Notes under the pieces: model-generated
The model's database searches: none
What the model saw: the letters and a program-made list of their open reading frames with translations, nothing else
Told to the model about the DNA's origin: nothing
DNA from: Caldilineaceae bacterium
GTDB lineage: Bacteria; Chloroflexota; Anaerolineae; Caldilineales; Caldilineaceae
DNA length: 64,000 bases
NCBI GenBank assembly: GCA_020634755.1
Contig: JACKBC010000003.1
Location: 124,001 to 188,000, forward strand
Direction of reading: 5' to 3'
Shown: in pieces, positions 44,260 through 54,271 of the stretch
How positions within the stretch are numbered: the stretch's first letter is position 1
How the letters are laid out: the number at the start of each line of letters is the position of its first letter
Program-made: the position numbers and the translations under genes

Positions 44260-47200
44260 TCAATGACTCACGAACGGCAGAAAGAACTGCGCGGTCGGTA
44301 ATGTCCCTGGTCCACTATCGAGTTGGCTTGATGAAACACCGGGACCGAAAAATTCAAGTCCTCCTCGATCCTGGTCTCCTTCAGCCGGATTTAGGTCGGT
44401 GGCGCGGTCGCTGCCGGGGCCGCCGCTGAATTGATCGGCGCCGCTGCCGCCGGTCAGCGTGTCGTTGCCGGGGCCGGCATCCAGCCGATCATCACCGTCA
44501 CCGCCGCTTAGTGTATCGTGACCGGCGCCGCCATCCAACAGATCATTGTCGAGCCCACCGCTTAGCACATCGTTGCCAGACCCGCCATCCAGTTGATCAT
44601 TGCCAGACCCGCCATCCAGTTGATCATCAAATGAACCGCCTTTGAGCATATCATTACCATCGCCGCCATAGAGTTGATCGGCGCCGCTCCCGCCATCCAA
44701 TTCGTCGTGGCCGGCATTGCCACAGAGAATGTCATCTTTGCTGCCCCCCTTAATCTTATCATTGCCGGCGAGCCCCAGAATAAGCTGGCTCCCCGAACCA
44801 CCCTTGAGCGTATCATCACCAGACGTGCCCACCACAATGGCGCCATTCCAGCCTGGCGCCACAAACTGCTCTGGCCCGGTGCGATAGACCGTATAATCGC
44901 CGCAGCTGCCCACAAACTCACCGGGTGCGACCTGTACCATCCAGGTGTAGGTGGCGGGCGTGGGATCAACATTGCGCGCGGCATCAACGGCCCGCACGGC
45001 AAAGGTATGGCTGCCCTCGGCTAGATTGTCATATACTTGCGGGCTGCTGCACGCCGTAAACGTACCGCCGTCCAGTTGACATTCAAAGGTGAACGCGCCA
45101 GTGCCGCTGCTGCCCACAAAGGTAAATGTGGCGCTTGCGCTGCTTGGGTTGTCTGGCTGCCCGGTGATCTGCGTATCGGGCAAGGCGGGCGCCGCCACTA
45201 TGATTGTGCCGGTGGCGGTGGATTGCTCGTAAAACGCATCGCTTAGGGTCAGCGCGGCAATTGGTGAGCCGCCGCCGAAGTAGGCGGTGACGCTGTAATC
45301 GCCCGCATCAAGCTGGGCCGGGCCAACATCCAATGGGGCGCGGCCCTGAAAGTCGGTCATGATCGCCTTGCGATAAACGATCGCGTTGCTGCTGTTGCGG
45401 ATGACAAAGAGCACTGTGCGTTCACGCAGGCCGCGCTGGGCCGCATCGTGCAGGGTGGCCGTCATGGCGGCGCTGGCCTGTGGCGCTATGGAAAGCGTAG
45501 ATGGCATCATGGCCAGCGCCGTTGCCTGCTTGTTGATGGTGAACGACTGTTCCGTCGTTGATGCTATGTAAGCCTCAGTGCCGGCAAATGCCCCCTGGAG
45601 GGCGTAATCACCCGGCTGGTCGCTCAGCAGTAGGCTGACCGTGGCTTCGCCATTGCTATTGGTGGTGGCCGCAACAGTCTGTGTTCCTAAGCTCACGTTG
45701 ACGCTTTGATTGCTCAACGGCGCATGGGCGCCATCTGTGAGCTGTACGGTGAAGCGCACAATCGTGGCAAAGACGCCGGTCGGCGCCGCGTTGGTAAAGC
45801 TGAGGGTTGTGGCCTGGGCCGGCGGTTGTCCCCCAATGGGCGGCGGCGTGGGCGCGCCGGGGTCAATGCCGGGCGTGTAGTATGCGCCTTGATTGGCATC
45901 TAGCGTGACCAATCCTGTGCCGCTGGCTGCTTGCACCATAAAGCGCAGGGTGGATGCCGCCACGCCTTGCAACGCGCCTTCCCATAGGATGGGGTTGGTG
46001 GTGTTGCGTATCAAATCCAGCGATTGCCAGGTAGATCCATTCACGCTGCTGTATGTGACCCAGACTTCCTGGACATCGGCAATTTCGCTGCTGCGGTTGA
46101 CTTGAACGGCAAAATGCACGTCGCCGCCATCTGTTGTTGTGGCTACGTGGGCAATCGTTGGCGGCGCCGCCAACGCAGCGGCACTCCGGTCCGGGCTGTA
46201 GAAAAGGCGAAAGGTCATGTTGGTATAGCGGCGCAGCGTGCCTTTGCTGGCATCAGCTGTATTGGATTGGAACTGAGTCGGCGTCACCATGAGCCGAATC
46301 GTACCGCTGTCCGGGCGGGCCAGAAAATCATAATAGTTGAGCAGCCAGGGCTGCCGCGGGAAGAAGTTGGCGGAATAGAAGACCGGGTGGCTGCCGGCCA
46401 GCTCGGTAGCCGGCACGCTAGTGTGGGGCTGAATATTTTGTTCGTCTATATAAGTGCCTGCCCGAAAGCCGGCGCCGCGCACCACACCCGCGCTATTGGT
46501 GACATTGGTAATAACCAGCGGCTGTATGGGATAGCCGGGCCGCGCCACCTGGCCCTGTGGGCCGCTGTAGTAGACCGTATCTACCGGCTGCATGGTTTCG
46601 CCATCGATTAGGCTCACCACGGTGCGCGTCAGCAAGGGGGATAGAACCACATCTGCCGTGGCCAGGCCCAGCGTTGCGCCGGGTGTATTGGTGCTAACCG
46701 GATTGGTTGTTGTGACAGCCGGCGGCAAGGTGGGTGCGGCAATGCGGTTGGGCAGATCTACGCTCAACATGGGCAGACCAAAGAGCGTCGAGACCAGAAT
46801 GGTCTTCTCAAAGATGCCATCCACTTCTACGCCGGTATCGGCTAGATAATCTTGTTTGGCGGCCACCAACGCCTGACCCACAGAGACCGGGCCGGTTCCC
46901 ACACGCAGCCGTTGCGTAAAGGCCAGATAGAGTCGCTCTGAATATTCTTTGAAGTCGGCATCGCCATATTGATAGCCGGTGCCGGCAATCAGCAGAGCCC
47001 CTTTGCCGGCAAAGGCCTGCGCCCAATCTGGCGGTGCATCGGTGACTTGTGGTACGGCATGATCATTGACAATGTTGTACCCAGAGTGGCAACCACTGCT
47101 ATAGACAATGGCGTTGGTAAAGTCCACGCTGGCGTTTTTTAGCTCGATGGCGCTAATGGTGCTGCTATAATCGGCCGCCAGCAGGCGGTTAGGATTAAAG

Positions 47201-50200
47201 TGCCCCGCCAGATAGATCAGGTCATGGCGCTGGTTCAACAGCAGCGGGCGCAAGTCATCGGCGCTCCAGGATGCTTCCGGCGGCACGTCATATTGTTCAA
47301 TGAGCTGGCTGAAATTGCTGTTGCTGGGGAGCCCGTCCTGTAATTCTTGCAGCACGGCGCGTGAGCCGTCTTCCAGATAGCCGTAGCTGGTCACCAGCGC
47401 CGAAGTGGGGGTGTTCACCACGCCTGCCGATGTAGAGAGATAGGCATTGATGGTGTTCATGGCTTCTGCGGTCGTCTCTACCAGCCGCCCGACGGCCAAA
47501 TTGGGAATGGGCAGCAGGCGGTTTTGCAGCGAAATTTCTCGTCTTGAGCCATAGGCGTCCTGACTCAGTACATAATTCAAGCGCAGGTTGGCTTCGGAGA
47601 TGCTGCCATCCAACACGGGCGGCTCAAAGTCCGATTCGGGGGAGACCGGCGCGCTGTCGGGGTAGCGGAAAAAGGGAATAATGGCGTCGTTGCCCACCAG
47701 CACCACATAGGCCAGCTGGCGATTATTGTCCCAATAGCGCTGAATAATATCGCGCACCTCGTATGCCCACAGATTGGTGGCGTATGGACAATCGGCATAG
47801 CTTTCAGCCTGCTGACGGGCCGCATTTATGCGTGCATCCTCTCCTAGATTCACCAGGACGCCCGCCACGTCCGCGCGCTGGGCCAGCGTTTGCAGGCGTA
47901 GGACGAGCTGGTCGTCCGTCACTCCGTTTTCTTCTTCCATGCGCGCCGCATCGTGCAGGATAATGGTTTTATAATTCCCCGAGCTGGCAGGAATGCTGGA
48001 GGGGGGGAGCGTGGCGGGAACAAAGTTGCCACAGCTACCGCCCAGGCGCGTCACATCCAGTTGAAAGGGCTGCTGGTTGTCAAAGGCGCCGTTGCGGCCG
48101 CTGACGCGAATGTAATATTCGCCCGTATTGTTCCAGGTGCCGATGGCCACGTGCTCGTTTGCCGTACCGTCTTGGGCCGAAAAGCCGACCAAGGCTTGTA
48201 GCTGGGCGCTAGAGTAGGCATCTGGGTTGGAAACGGCAAAGGGATTGCTCACGGCAAACGGGTTGCTGACGGCAAAGGGGTTGGAAACCGCGAACGGGTT
48301 GCTCACCGCAAAGGGATTGCTGACGGCAAACGGATTACTCACCGCAAAGGGGTTGCTGACGGCAAACGGATTACTCACCGCAAAGGGGTTGCTGACGGCA
48401 AAGGGATTGCTGACGGCAAAGGGGTTGCTCACCGCAAACGGATTGGAAAAAGCGGAAGGCGCCAACTCGGCATTGAGCTGGGCCAGATCCTGGTCGTCGG
48501 CAAGCGTGCGGTAGGCCTGGCTAATGTCTTTGAAAAGGGCCACATCGTAGTCGGCGGGCAGATTGCTCAGGTCGACCAGGAGCGTGTTGCCGGGCTGCAC
48601 GGCCAATTTGAACCAGCGCACCTCACCGCGGCGGGTGAGATATTGGCCGGCGTTGGCCGTTTGGGTTTCCGGTGGTCCGCTAAATGTCAGCGGCAGCGCG
48701 TTGGGCCAGCTGGTATTGTCCGGCTGGATGGGCATGCAGAGCGAAAATTCAGAGCTGTTGCCGGCGGAATCGGTGGCGGTGGCGGTGAGGAAATAACCGT
48801 CTAGCGATGGTGATTCAAGGTTTATATCAATTAAAGCCACGCCCGCGGCATCCGTTGTCACCGGGATATTGCCGAGAACGTTTTGGCCTTGGCCAAAGCC
48901 GCTGGCGTCACAGCTGGGGCTCGTAAAGAATTGTACGTTAAAGTTGGTCTGGGGCGGGCCGCCCATCCCGGCTTGCACCGTAATGCCGCCACCATTGCCA
49001 CTAATGGCATTGAAGATAACCGGATAATTCTGGCCGTTGTTGGCCCCGCTATCAAGGTCATCGACATCGTTGACATCGACGCCACCGCCGTTTAGGTCGA
49101 TGCCCAGAGCGCCATTGGCAAAGATGGCGTTGCCGCGGATGGTGTTGCCGGTTCCGCCACCAATATAGATACCGGCTTGACCGTTGCCGGCGATAATGTT
49201 GCCGTCCCCCGGGTTCTCGCCGCCGATTGTGTAATTGACGGTGACAAGGGATATGCCGTGTTGCCCATTGCCCAGCGTGGCGTTGCCCTCTGCGTCGGCG
49301 CCAATGCGATTGCCTCGGATTTGGTGACCGCCGCTCTGGACCGTATCGCCAGCGACGATGCCATCCACCAGGTTGCCGGAAATGAGGTTGCCCTGGCCGG
49401 GTGCGCTGCCGCCCACCATGGTCGTGGCGCCGCGGTAGATGCCAATTCCAGACTGGTAGTTGCCCAGCGCCGCCGTGCCGCTGGCATTGGCGCCAATATA
49501 GTTGCCGTAGATGAACGTATTGGCTACCTGGTCCAGGGTAATGCCGTTGCGCGGGGCGCCCGGCGTACCGTTGCCGTTGGCTGAGATGAGGTTGCGTTGC
49601 GCCGGCGTGGCGCCGCCAATGGTGTTATTGCTGGCGCCCACCGGTTGGGTAAAATTGGCCACAAAGATGCCGTCGCTGCCGTTGCCTCGATCAAGCATGC
49701 CGGTAAGATCCGTACCGATAAAGTTGCCTTCAATCTGGTTGTTGACCTCGCTGACCGAGATGCCGGCGCCAGCAAAGCGGTTGATCACCAGCCCGCGGAT
49801 GGTGCTGTCGGATGTGCGCAGCGCCAGCCCATCGCCGGGACCGGCATTGGCGCCATCTAGTTCAATTTGCAGTACGGCGTCATTGCCCACCACCAGCGTG
49901 TTGGCGCTGGCGCCGGGCTGGGTGTAGCCGTCGATGATTACCGGATCGGTAATGAGCGGCAGCGCCGAACCGGGCTGGATGGTGTGCGGACCGCTGCCGG
50001 GTATATTGAATTGAATCGTATTGAGGCCGGCTATTTCATTGGCATACAGTATGGCCTGGCGCAACGAACCGGCGCCACCGTCGTTGGTGTTTGTGACCAA
50101 AAGCGTAGAGGAATATTCAAAGGCGCCCATATCGCAGGAGGCGCCCTGTGGGCGACTGACGCCGCGCTGATCAATATCGTTGATGGGGGCCGCGGCGCAA

Positions 50201-51303
50201 GCTCCGGCGTCGCCGGCATCTATAGCCGGACTGCCGGGCAGCAGGGCCAGGGTCTGGGTTGCGCCGCCATTGTCGTTTAAGGAATCCACGAGCGGATCGG
50301 TGTTGATGAGATCGCTGGCATCTCCACCACATGTTCCGTCGCTGCTTAGATTATGACCCAGCGATGTGGTAGCGCGCGGAATACCAAAAAATGCCGAACC
50401 CGCACAGTTGCCGCCAGCCGGACTATCTGTGAGGATTGTATTTTGGAGCGTCACGCTGCCATAGCCAACTTTAATGGCGCCGCCCGAAAATGCGCTGTTG
50501 CTGCTAAAGGTGCTATTGACAATAGTGACATCTGGCGCAAAGTCTGGCGAATATAGAACGGTGACTAGGGCGCCGCCACCGCCATCCCCACTGGTCGCCG
50601 TTGCGGTATTGCCGCTAAAAGTGCTGTTGCCAATAGAAAGGACTGCGCCTTCGTGCGCATAGATGGCGCCGCCATCTTGGGCGCTGTTGGTGAGAAAAGA
50701 GCTGCGCGTAATGGTGGCCGTGCCGCCGGTATAGAGCGCACCACCTTTGCCGCTGCTGGCACTGTTGTCTATAAAGGTGCTCTGGTCGATGGTCAGCGCG
50801 CCATAGTTCTCAATCGCACCGGCGCTGCCTCCCGCGTTGTTGCCGATTGTGCTGCCCACAATCGTGAGCAGACCTTCGTTGAAGAGCGCCGCCCCGCCCG
50901 TTTGGCCATTCATCAGGCTCAAATTTTGCAAGGTCAGGCTGCCTCCGCTTTCCACATAGAATATGCGCATGGCCGGGGCGCCTGCGTCGCGCTGAATAAT
51001 GGCGCCGTTGCCGACGACTGTGATGGCGCTGGTGATGGCCGGCAAGCCATTGGCCCCTGGATATGCGGGCGCATTATCAATCGCCGTCAGTGAATATGTG
51101 CAGCTGTCGGCCAGCGTGATGCTATCATTTTCTGCGTTCGCATTTGCATTATTGATTGCGCTAATAAGCCCCGGCACATCCGCACAGGCTACTGGAAAGT
51201 CCGCCGCCCGCGCGGGATTGGGCCAAAAGAGGCCCACAAGCGCCAGGCTGAGACAACTGAGCAATAATTGCTTGATTGGAAATTGGCATGTTCGGAAAAG
51301 CAT
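44260..51303 (-). CDS. Giant secreted multidomain protein: beta-helix, (SNPFAV)12, C25 peptidase, Ig-like, RTX
   Basis: 2347 residues from ATG 51303 (preceded by AAAGGTG; an upstream in-frame start at 51372 lacks one). A signal peptide ends near ARAAD (residue 33). Two right-handed beta-helix regions (about 35-400 and 400-800) each begin with polymorphic-protein-like text (NTNDGGAGSLRQAILYAN). Twelve perfect SNPFAV units occupy residues 953-1024. A gingipain-like (C25) peptidase domain follows, with His1368 (YLAGHFN) and Cys1405 (YSSGCHSGYN). Ig/invasin-like domains (about 1560-2080) and RTX-like GGxGxDxL calcium repeats (about 2150-2300) come next, and the protein ends AQFFLPFVSH. Likely a surface or secreted calcium-dependent protease or adhesin. 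Confidence 0.88.
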   Translation of the reverse strand: MLFRTCQFPIKQLLLSCLSLALVGLFWPNPARAADFPVACADVPGLISAINNANANAENDSITLADSCTYSLTAIDNAPAYPGANGLPAITSAITVVGNGAIIQRDAGAPAMRIFYVESGGSLTLQNLSLMNGQTGGAALFNEGLLTIVGSTIGNNAGGSAGAIENYGALTIDQSTFIDNSASSGKGGALYTGGTATITRSSFLTNSAQDGGAIYAHEGAVLSIGNSTFSGNTATATSGDGGGGALVTVLYSPDFAPDVTIVNSTFSSNSAFSGGAIKVGYGSVTLQNTILTDSPAGGNCAGSAFFGIPRATTSLGHNLSSDGTCGGDASDLINTDPLVDSLNDNGGATQTLALLPGSPAIDAGDAGACAAAPINDIDQRGVSRPQGASCDMGAFEYSSTLLVTNTNDGGAGSLRQAILYANEIAGLNTIQFNIPGSGPHTIQPGSALPLITDPVIIDGYTQPGASANTLVVGNDAVLQIELDGANAGPGDGLALRTSDSTIRGLVINRFAGAGISVSEVNNQIEGNFIGTDLTGMLDRGNGSDGIFVANFTQPVGASNNTIGGATPAQRNLISANGNGTPGAPRNGITLDQVANTFIYGNYIGANASGTAALGNYQSGIGIYRGATTMVGGSAPGQGNLISGNLVDGIVAGDTVQSGGHQIRGNRIGADAEGNATLGNGQHGISLVTVNYTIGGENPGDGNIIAGNGQAGIYIGGGTGNTIRGNAIFANGALGIDLNGGGVDVNDVDDLDSGANNGQNYPVIFNAISGNGGGITVQAGMGGPPQTNFNVQFFTSPSCDASGFGQGQNVLGNIPVTTDAAGVALIDINLESPSLDGYFLTATATDSAGNSSEFSLCMPIQPDNTSWPNALPLTFSGPPETQTANAGQYLTRRGEVRWFKLAVQPGNTLLVDLSNLPADYDVALFKDISQAYRTLADDQDLAQLNAELAPSAFSNPFAVSNPFAVSNPFAVSNPFAVSNPFAVSNPFAVSNPFAVSNPFAVSNPFAVSNPFAVSNPFAVSNPFAVSNPDAYSSAQLQALVGFSAQDGTANEHVAIGTWNNTGEYYIRVSGRNGAFDNQQPFQLDVTRLGGSCGNFVPATLPPSSIPASSGNYKTIILHDAARMEEENGVTDDQLVLRLQTLAQRADVAGVLVNLGEDARINAARQQAESYADCPYATNLWAYEVRDIIQRYWDNNRQLAYVVLVGNDAIIPFFRYPDSAPVSPESDFEPPVLDGSISEANLRLNYVLSQDAYGSRREISLQNRLLPIPNLAVGRLVETTAEAMNTINAYLSTSAGVVNTPTSALVTSYGYLEDGSRAVLQELQDGLPSNSNFSQLIEQYDVPPEASWSADDLRPLLLNQRHDLIYLAGHFNPNRLLAADYSSTISAIELKNASVDFTNAIVYSSGCHSGYNIVNDHAVPQVTDAPPDWAQAFAGKGALLIAGTGYQYGDADFKEYSERLYLAFTQRLRVGTGPVSVGQALVAAKQDYLADTGVEVDGIFEKTILVSTLFGLPMLSVDLPNRIAAPTLPPAVTTTNPVSTNTPGATLGLATADVVLSPLLTRTVVSLIDGETMQPVDTVYYSGPQGQVARPGYPIQPLVITNVTNSAGVVRGAGFRAGTYIDEQNIQPHTSVPATELAGSHPVFYSANFFPRQPWLLNYYDFLARPDSGTIRLMVTPTQFQSNTADASKGTLRRYTNMTFRLFYSPDRSAAALAAPPTIAHVATTTDGGDVHFAVQVNRSSEIADVQEVWVTYSSVNGSTWQSLDLIRNTTNPILWEGALQGVAASTLRFMVQAASGTGLVTLDANQGAYYTPGIDPGAPTPPPIGGQPPAQATTLSFTNAAPTGVFATIVRFTVQLTDGAHAPLSNQSVNVSLGTQTVAATTNSNGEATVSLLLSDQPGDYALQGAFAGTEAYIASTTEQSFTINKQATALAMMPSTLSIAPQASAAMTATLHDAAQRGLRERTVLFVIRNSSNAIVYRKAIMTDFQGRAPLDVGPAQLDAGDYSVTAYFGGGSPIAALTLSDAFYEQSTATGTIIVAAPALPDTQITGQPDNPSSASATFTFVGSSGTGAFTFECQLDGGTFTACSSPQVYDNLAEGSHTFAVRAVDAARNVDPTPATYTWMVQVAPGEFVGSCGDYTVYRTGPEQFVAPGWNGAIVVGTSGDDTLKGGSGSQLILGLAGNDKIKGGSKDDILCGNAGHDELDGGSGADQLYGGDGNDMLKGGSFDDQLDGGSGNDQLDGGSGNDVLSGGLDNDLLDGGAGHDTLSGGDGDDRLDAGPGNDTLTGGSGADQFSGGPGSDRATDLNPAEGDQDRGGLEFFGPGVSSSQLDSGPGTLPTAQFFLPFVSH
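48232..48447 (-). repeat. 18-bp in-gene tandem repeat, 12 units, coding SNPFAV
   Basis: Twelve in-frame 18-bp units encode SNPFAV without any amino-acid change, while third codon positions vary between units (GGCAAA/CGCAAA; GGG/CGG; GTT/ATT). A thirteenth, SNPDAY, adjoins. Synonymous drift with an invariant peptide points to selection on the protein. Confidence 0.92.
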
Positions 51304-51555
51304 CTGATTACACCTTTGGCCACTATAAGAACGAAAACGGACTATGATGCACTTGGCCTGGTTTGGCTGCAAAGTGCAGAGGAATAATTATACAATCTAT
51401 GCATTTATACAATAGACAAGCTACGATTGCTTGGCGCGAAGCATACGATGCGCCTGAACTGCTATGACTTCCACTGTTTGGGAACATCCCAATAGGAGCA
51501 TGAGAAATGACGATATCGCGCACGGAATAGCCGGCAACAGATGATGCGCGAAAAC
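51304..51555. other. Intergenic gap without recognised feature
   Basis: Holds the leader of the giant protein gene (minus strand). A small frame at 51323-51523 overlaps its promoter region and has no support. No terminator, repeat family or RNA was recognised. Confidence 0.4.
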
Positions 51556-51918
51556 CTACCGGAGAGACAACCAGCTGACGCTCAGCGCTGCGCCCGCCAA
51601 AATAATGATGTGCATTACCTGATCCAGCCAGATTTCAACAATCATCGAATGGGTGTCCGGGGGAATGCGCTTGATTTGCCGCATCCACCAGATGAGCGGC
51701 TTACGCGTGTCGATGAGCAAATGGGTTAAACCAATGCCCAAGGCCAGCGGCCAGGCAAAGACCAGACAAAGCCCGGCTGCGTGAATAGCGCTATGTATCC
51801 ACGCGGCCGGGTGACGCAAACTAGTTTTGTGAAGCGCCATCCAATCTGTTTGCAATAACCAATCGGCCACCAAGTGTATCACCGTTCCCCACACCAGTAA
51901 GACAGTGGCGTCCTGCAT
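51556..51918 (-). CDS. DUF3307-like small membrane protein
   Basis: 120 residues with three or four hydrophobic stretches. TVIHLVADWLLQTDWMA and GIGLTHLLIDTRKPLIWW carry the conserved histidines and aspartates seen in DUF3307 proteins, whose function is unknown; the His/Asp pattern in membrane helices recalls metal-dependent integral hydrolases. It lies 82 bp beyond the last gene of the permease operon on the same strand and could be its sixth member. Confidence 0.7.
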   Translation of the reverse strand: MQDATVLLVWGTVIHLVADWLLQTDWMALHKTSLRHPAAWIHSAIHAAGLCLVFAWPLALGIGLTHLLIDTRKPLIWWMRQIKRIPPDTHSMIVEIWLDQVMHIIILAGAALSVSWLSLR

Positions 51919-52000
51919 AGCTGTTTCCTTCCGTAAGCGCTTTCATGTTGCTGGTTTTCCACTGTCCACTTGCATTAGCGGGCTTCCTCTTCTGCATTCT

Positions 52001-54271
52001 CTACTTTGGCGTGAAATGAACTTCAACCTGCTGAGCCGCCGCGCCCCACGGCAAAATGAGTGTCTGTTGGCTGGACGTAATTGGATGTTCCTCCACACCA
52101 TTGGCGCCATGCACCAGGCAGCGCGCGGGCAGGCCAAAACTAGCGCCTTCAGAGCTGACCTGGTGAATCCAAAGTTTTAATTCCCCCTCAATGCCTTTGG
52201 GCAGATGAAAGCACAGTGACCGCACATTGGCCAGCGTTGGCAGTTCGCGAGCAGCCGTCTCCACGCGCTCCTGGCGATTGAACTCGTCAATATCCACCAC
52301 CACGGCCAGCGGGTTGCCGCTGCTGACAATTTGAAAGTGGTTGCGGCCCACTTCCGACCGCACCTCCACTACGGTGCGCGGCTTGAGGGCGTTGCGCCGC
52401 AGCACCAGTATGGTCAGCAGCAGAATGCCGGCACAAACGATCAGCGCCACGGCGCGGCGCGCCGGATCTGGCCAGATGACCAACCCGTGCGCCAGCAAGC
52501 CGCCAAAGAAGATGAGATAAATAAGCGTCAAAACGAGTGGATGTCCTAACCAGCGCCAGCATATACTTGGCACATAGTCACCGCGGCGCCGGCTTACCAC
52601 CAGCAACAAGAGCGGGAAGATGCCGGCCAACAGCGGCGCGATGAGCGCGCCAATGAGGCCCAATGGACCGGCAAACGAGGCCCGATTATTCAGCAGCGCC
52701 CATTCCACCAGCAGAAAAACCAGCAGCACCGGCAGCAGCCCCAATGCGGAACGCACGCGCGACCGCTGGAGCCACGAACCAGCGTGGGGTGTGGTTGGCC
52801 CCTGCGTGGCGTACGCTGGAGCGGGCAGCCACTCTTGCACCTGGTTGAAAAGCGCCAATGTAAAATGAATGGATGCCATGCCCATGGAAAGAACCACAAA
52901 AAGACCGCCAAAGAGATAAACCGCGGGTCCGGCTATTTGGGCCAGAGGACCAAGCGCCGTGCCCGCCGTCTCGGCCATGTGCGCCGGCGCCAGCGCTCCG
53001 TTAACGGCCACGATCCAGAACACGTAAATCAGCATGGCCACAGTGAGGGCGGCTATATTCCCCCAGTGAAAAGTGCGGCCGCTGGGGTCGCGGTGCAAGA
53101 CAACTTTGGCCGCATTGCCCAACGCCGTGTGGCCAAAGAAGGCTGCTAGCACAATGCCAAAGATAAGTTCAATAATAGATGGATCAAACGGCGCGCCATT
53201 GAGGCCGGGTAGATGCACATAGGCCAGATATTCTGCGCGGGCATAAGGCAGGGCCAACGCGATGAGAATAAAGATAAGCACCAAATTAATGATACCAATC
53301 ATTAAGGCAGAGGCAATCGTCGCGTTGAGTGATTGCCGCATTAAAAAATAGATACCAAGACCAAAGAGCAGCGCTGCCCAAACCAGCGGTGAAACCCCCG
53401 TGGCGTCGGCCAATGTGGTGGCAATGCCTACATAATACGCGCCCAGTATGAGCAGATTTATGGCCAGCAACGACATGGAGAAAGTAATCATTCCCGCGCG
53501 CCCCAGCAAATCACTCACCAATTGTCCAAAGTAGGCAAAGCCATAACGCATGGGTCCGTACCGCGTAATTGCCTCTGTGACGCCGGCTAATGTCAATATA
53601 TTGACAAAGCCTAACACCAACAACAAAATGACGCCCGCCGGCGGTCCGATGGCGGCCAGCGCAATTGGTAAGGCCAAAATGCCGGCCCCCACGGTTTCCG
53701 TGAGCGTCAGGGCAAACGCACTCCAAAAGGGCGAGAGATTTTCGAGCCGACCGGCCAGCCGCGCCCAGCGCCAGCGCAGCCGATCGCGTACGCCGATGGC
53801 TTCGGTGTAGATGCTGTCCAAAGGCTGATGATAGAGTTGCTGATAGGCCTGCTGGACGCCATCTTCATCCAGCCCCAGCGCCTTGCGAATACCGGGCGTC
53901 ATGCGACGGGGCAGATGATACTTTTCGCCCAGCAAATGGGCGGTTACGGCGCGCGTAGTGGCGCTGTCGGGGACCAACTGGGCCCACTGCCGCGCATAGC
54001 GCTCCAGATCGCGGATGGTGACTGGCTCGGTGAGCGCGCGCTCGTGCGCCAACGTCTGCAAATAGGCCTGCGCCTGTGCGCGCCGCGTCGGCGCTGATGC
54101 ATAGGGGGCCGCGGCCTGGCGCGAATCGGCCAGCAATTGTGCCGTGTGCGTCTCAATGAGCAGCAAGAGCGCGCTGGCCTGCTTCGTCGTACGCCCAGCC
54201 AATCCACCCAATATCTCAGCGCGTGAAATCGCTTTGGCCGGCGCAGGGGAGCCTGCATTTGGAGATCTCAT
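52001..54271 (-). CDS. APC-superfamily permease with extra cytosolic N- and C-terminal domains (second of pair)
   Basis: 756 residues. Residues about 185-640 hold roughly eleven membrane helices; ALTLTETVGAGILALPIALA is the unwound-helix signature of aromatic/amino-acid permeases. The N-terminal 180 residues (ISRAEILGGLAGRTTKQASA; TIRDLERYARQWAQLVPDSA; QAYQQLYHQPLDSIYTE) and the last 95 residues are soluble and clearly related to the same regions of the permease at 55029-57254. The substrate is unknown. Its ATG overlaps the stop of the cNMP-binding gene by four bases, showing translational coupling. Confidence 0.83.
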   Translation of the reverse strand: MRSPNAGSPAPAKAISRAEILGGLAGRTTKQASALLLLIETHTAQLLADSRQAAAPYASAPTRRAQAQAYLQTLAHERALTEPVTIRDLERYARQWAQLVPDSATTRAVTAHLLGEKYHLPRRMTPGIRKALGLDEDGVQQAYQQLYHQPLDSIYTEAIGVRDRLRWRWARLAGRLENLSPFWSAFALTLTETVGAGILALPIALAAIGPPAGVILLLVLGFVNILTLAGVTEAITRYGPMRYGFAYFGQLVSDLLGRAGMITFSMSLLAINLLILGAYYVGIATTLADATGVSPLVWAALLFGLGIYFLMRQSLNATIASALMIGIINLVLIFILIALALPYARAEYLAYVHLPGLNGAPFDPSIIELIFGIVLAAFFGHTALGNAAKVVLHRDPSGRTFHWGNIAALTVAMLIYVFWIVAVNGALAPAHMAETAGTALGPLAQIAGPAVYLFGGLFVVLSMGMASIHFTLALFNQVQEWLPAPAYATQGPTTPHAGSWLQRSRVRSALGLLPVLLVFLLVEWALLNNRASFAGPLGLIGALIAPLLAGIFPLLLLVVSRRRGDYVPSICWRWLGHPLVLTLIYLIFFGGLLAHGLVIWPDPARRAVALIVCAGILLLTILVLRRNALKPRTVVEVRSEVGRNHFQIVSSGNPLAVVVDIDEFNRQERVETAARELPTLANVRSLCFHLPKGIEGELKLWIHQVSSEGASFGLPARCLVHGANGVEEHPITSSQQTLILPWGAAAQQVEVHFTPK

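Noticed and set aside
48232..48447. Regular repeats considered as a CRISPR array
   Set aside because: Units are 18 bp with no unique spacers and stay in one reading frame; it is coding repeat DNA.
48227..48514. Plus-strand frame of repeated LLTAKG/LLTANG words
   Set aside because: It is the antisense reading of the SNPFAV-coding repeat; the minus frame has a signal peptide and domains on both sides.
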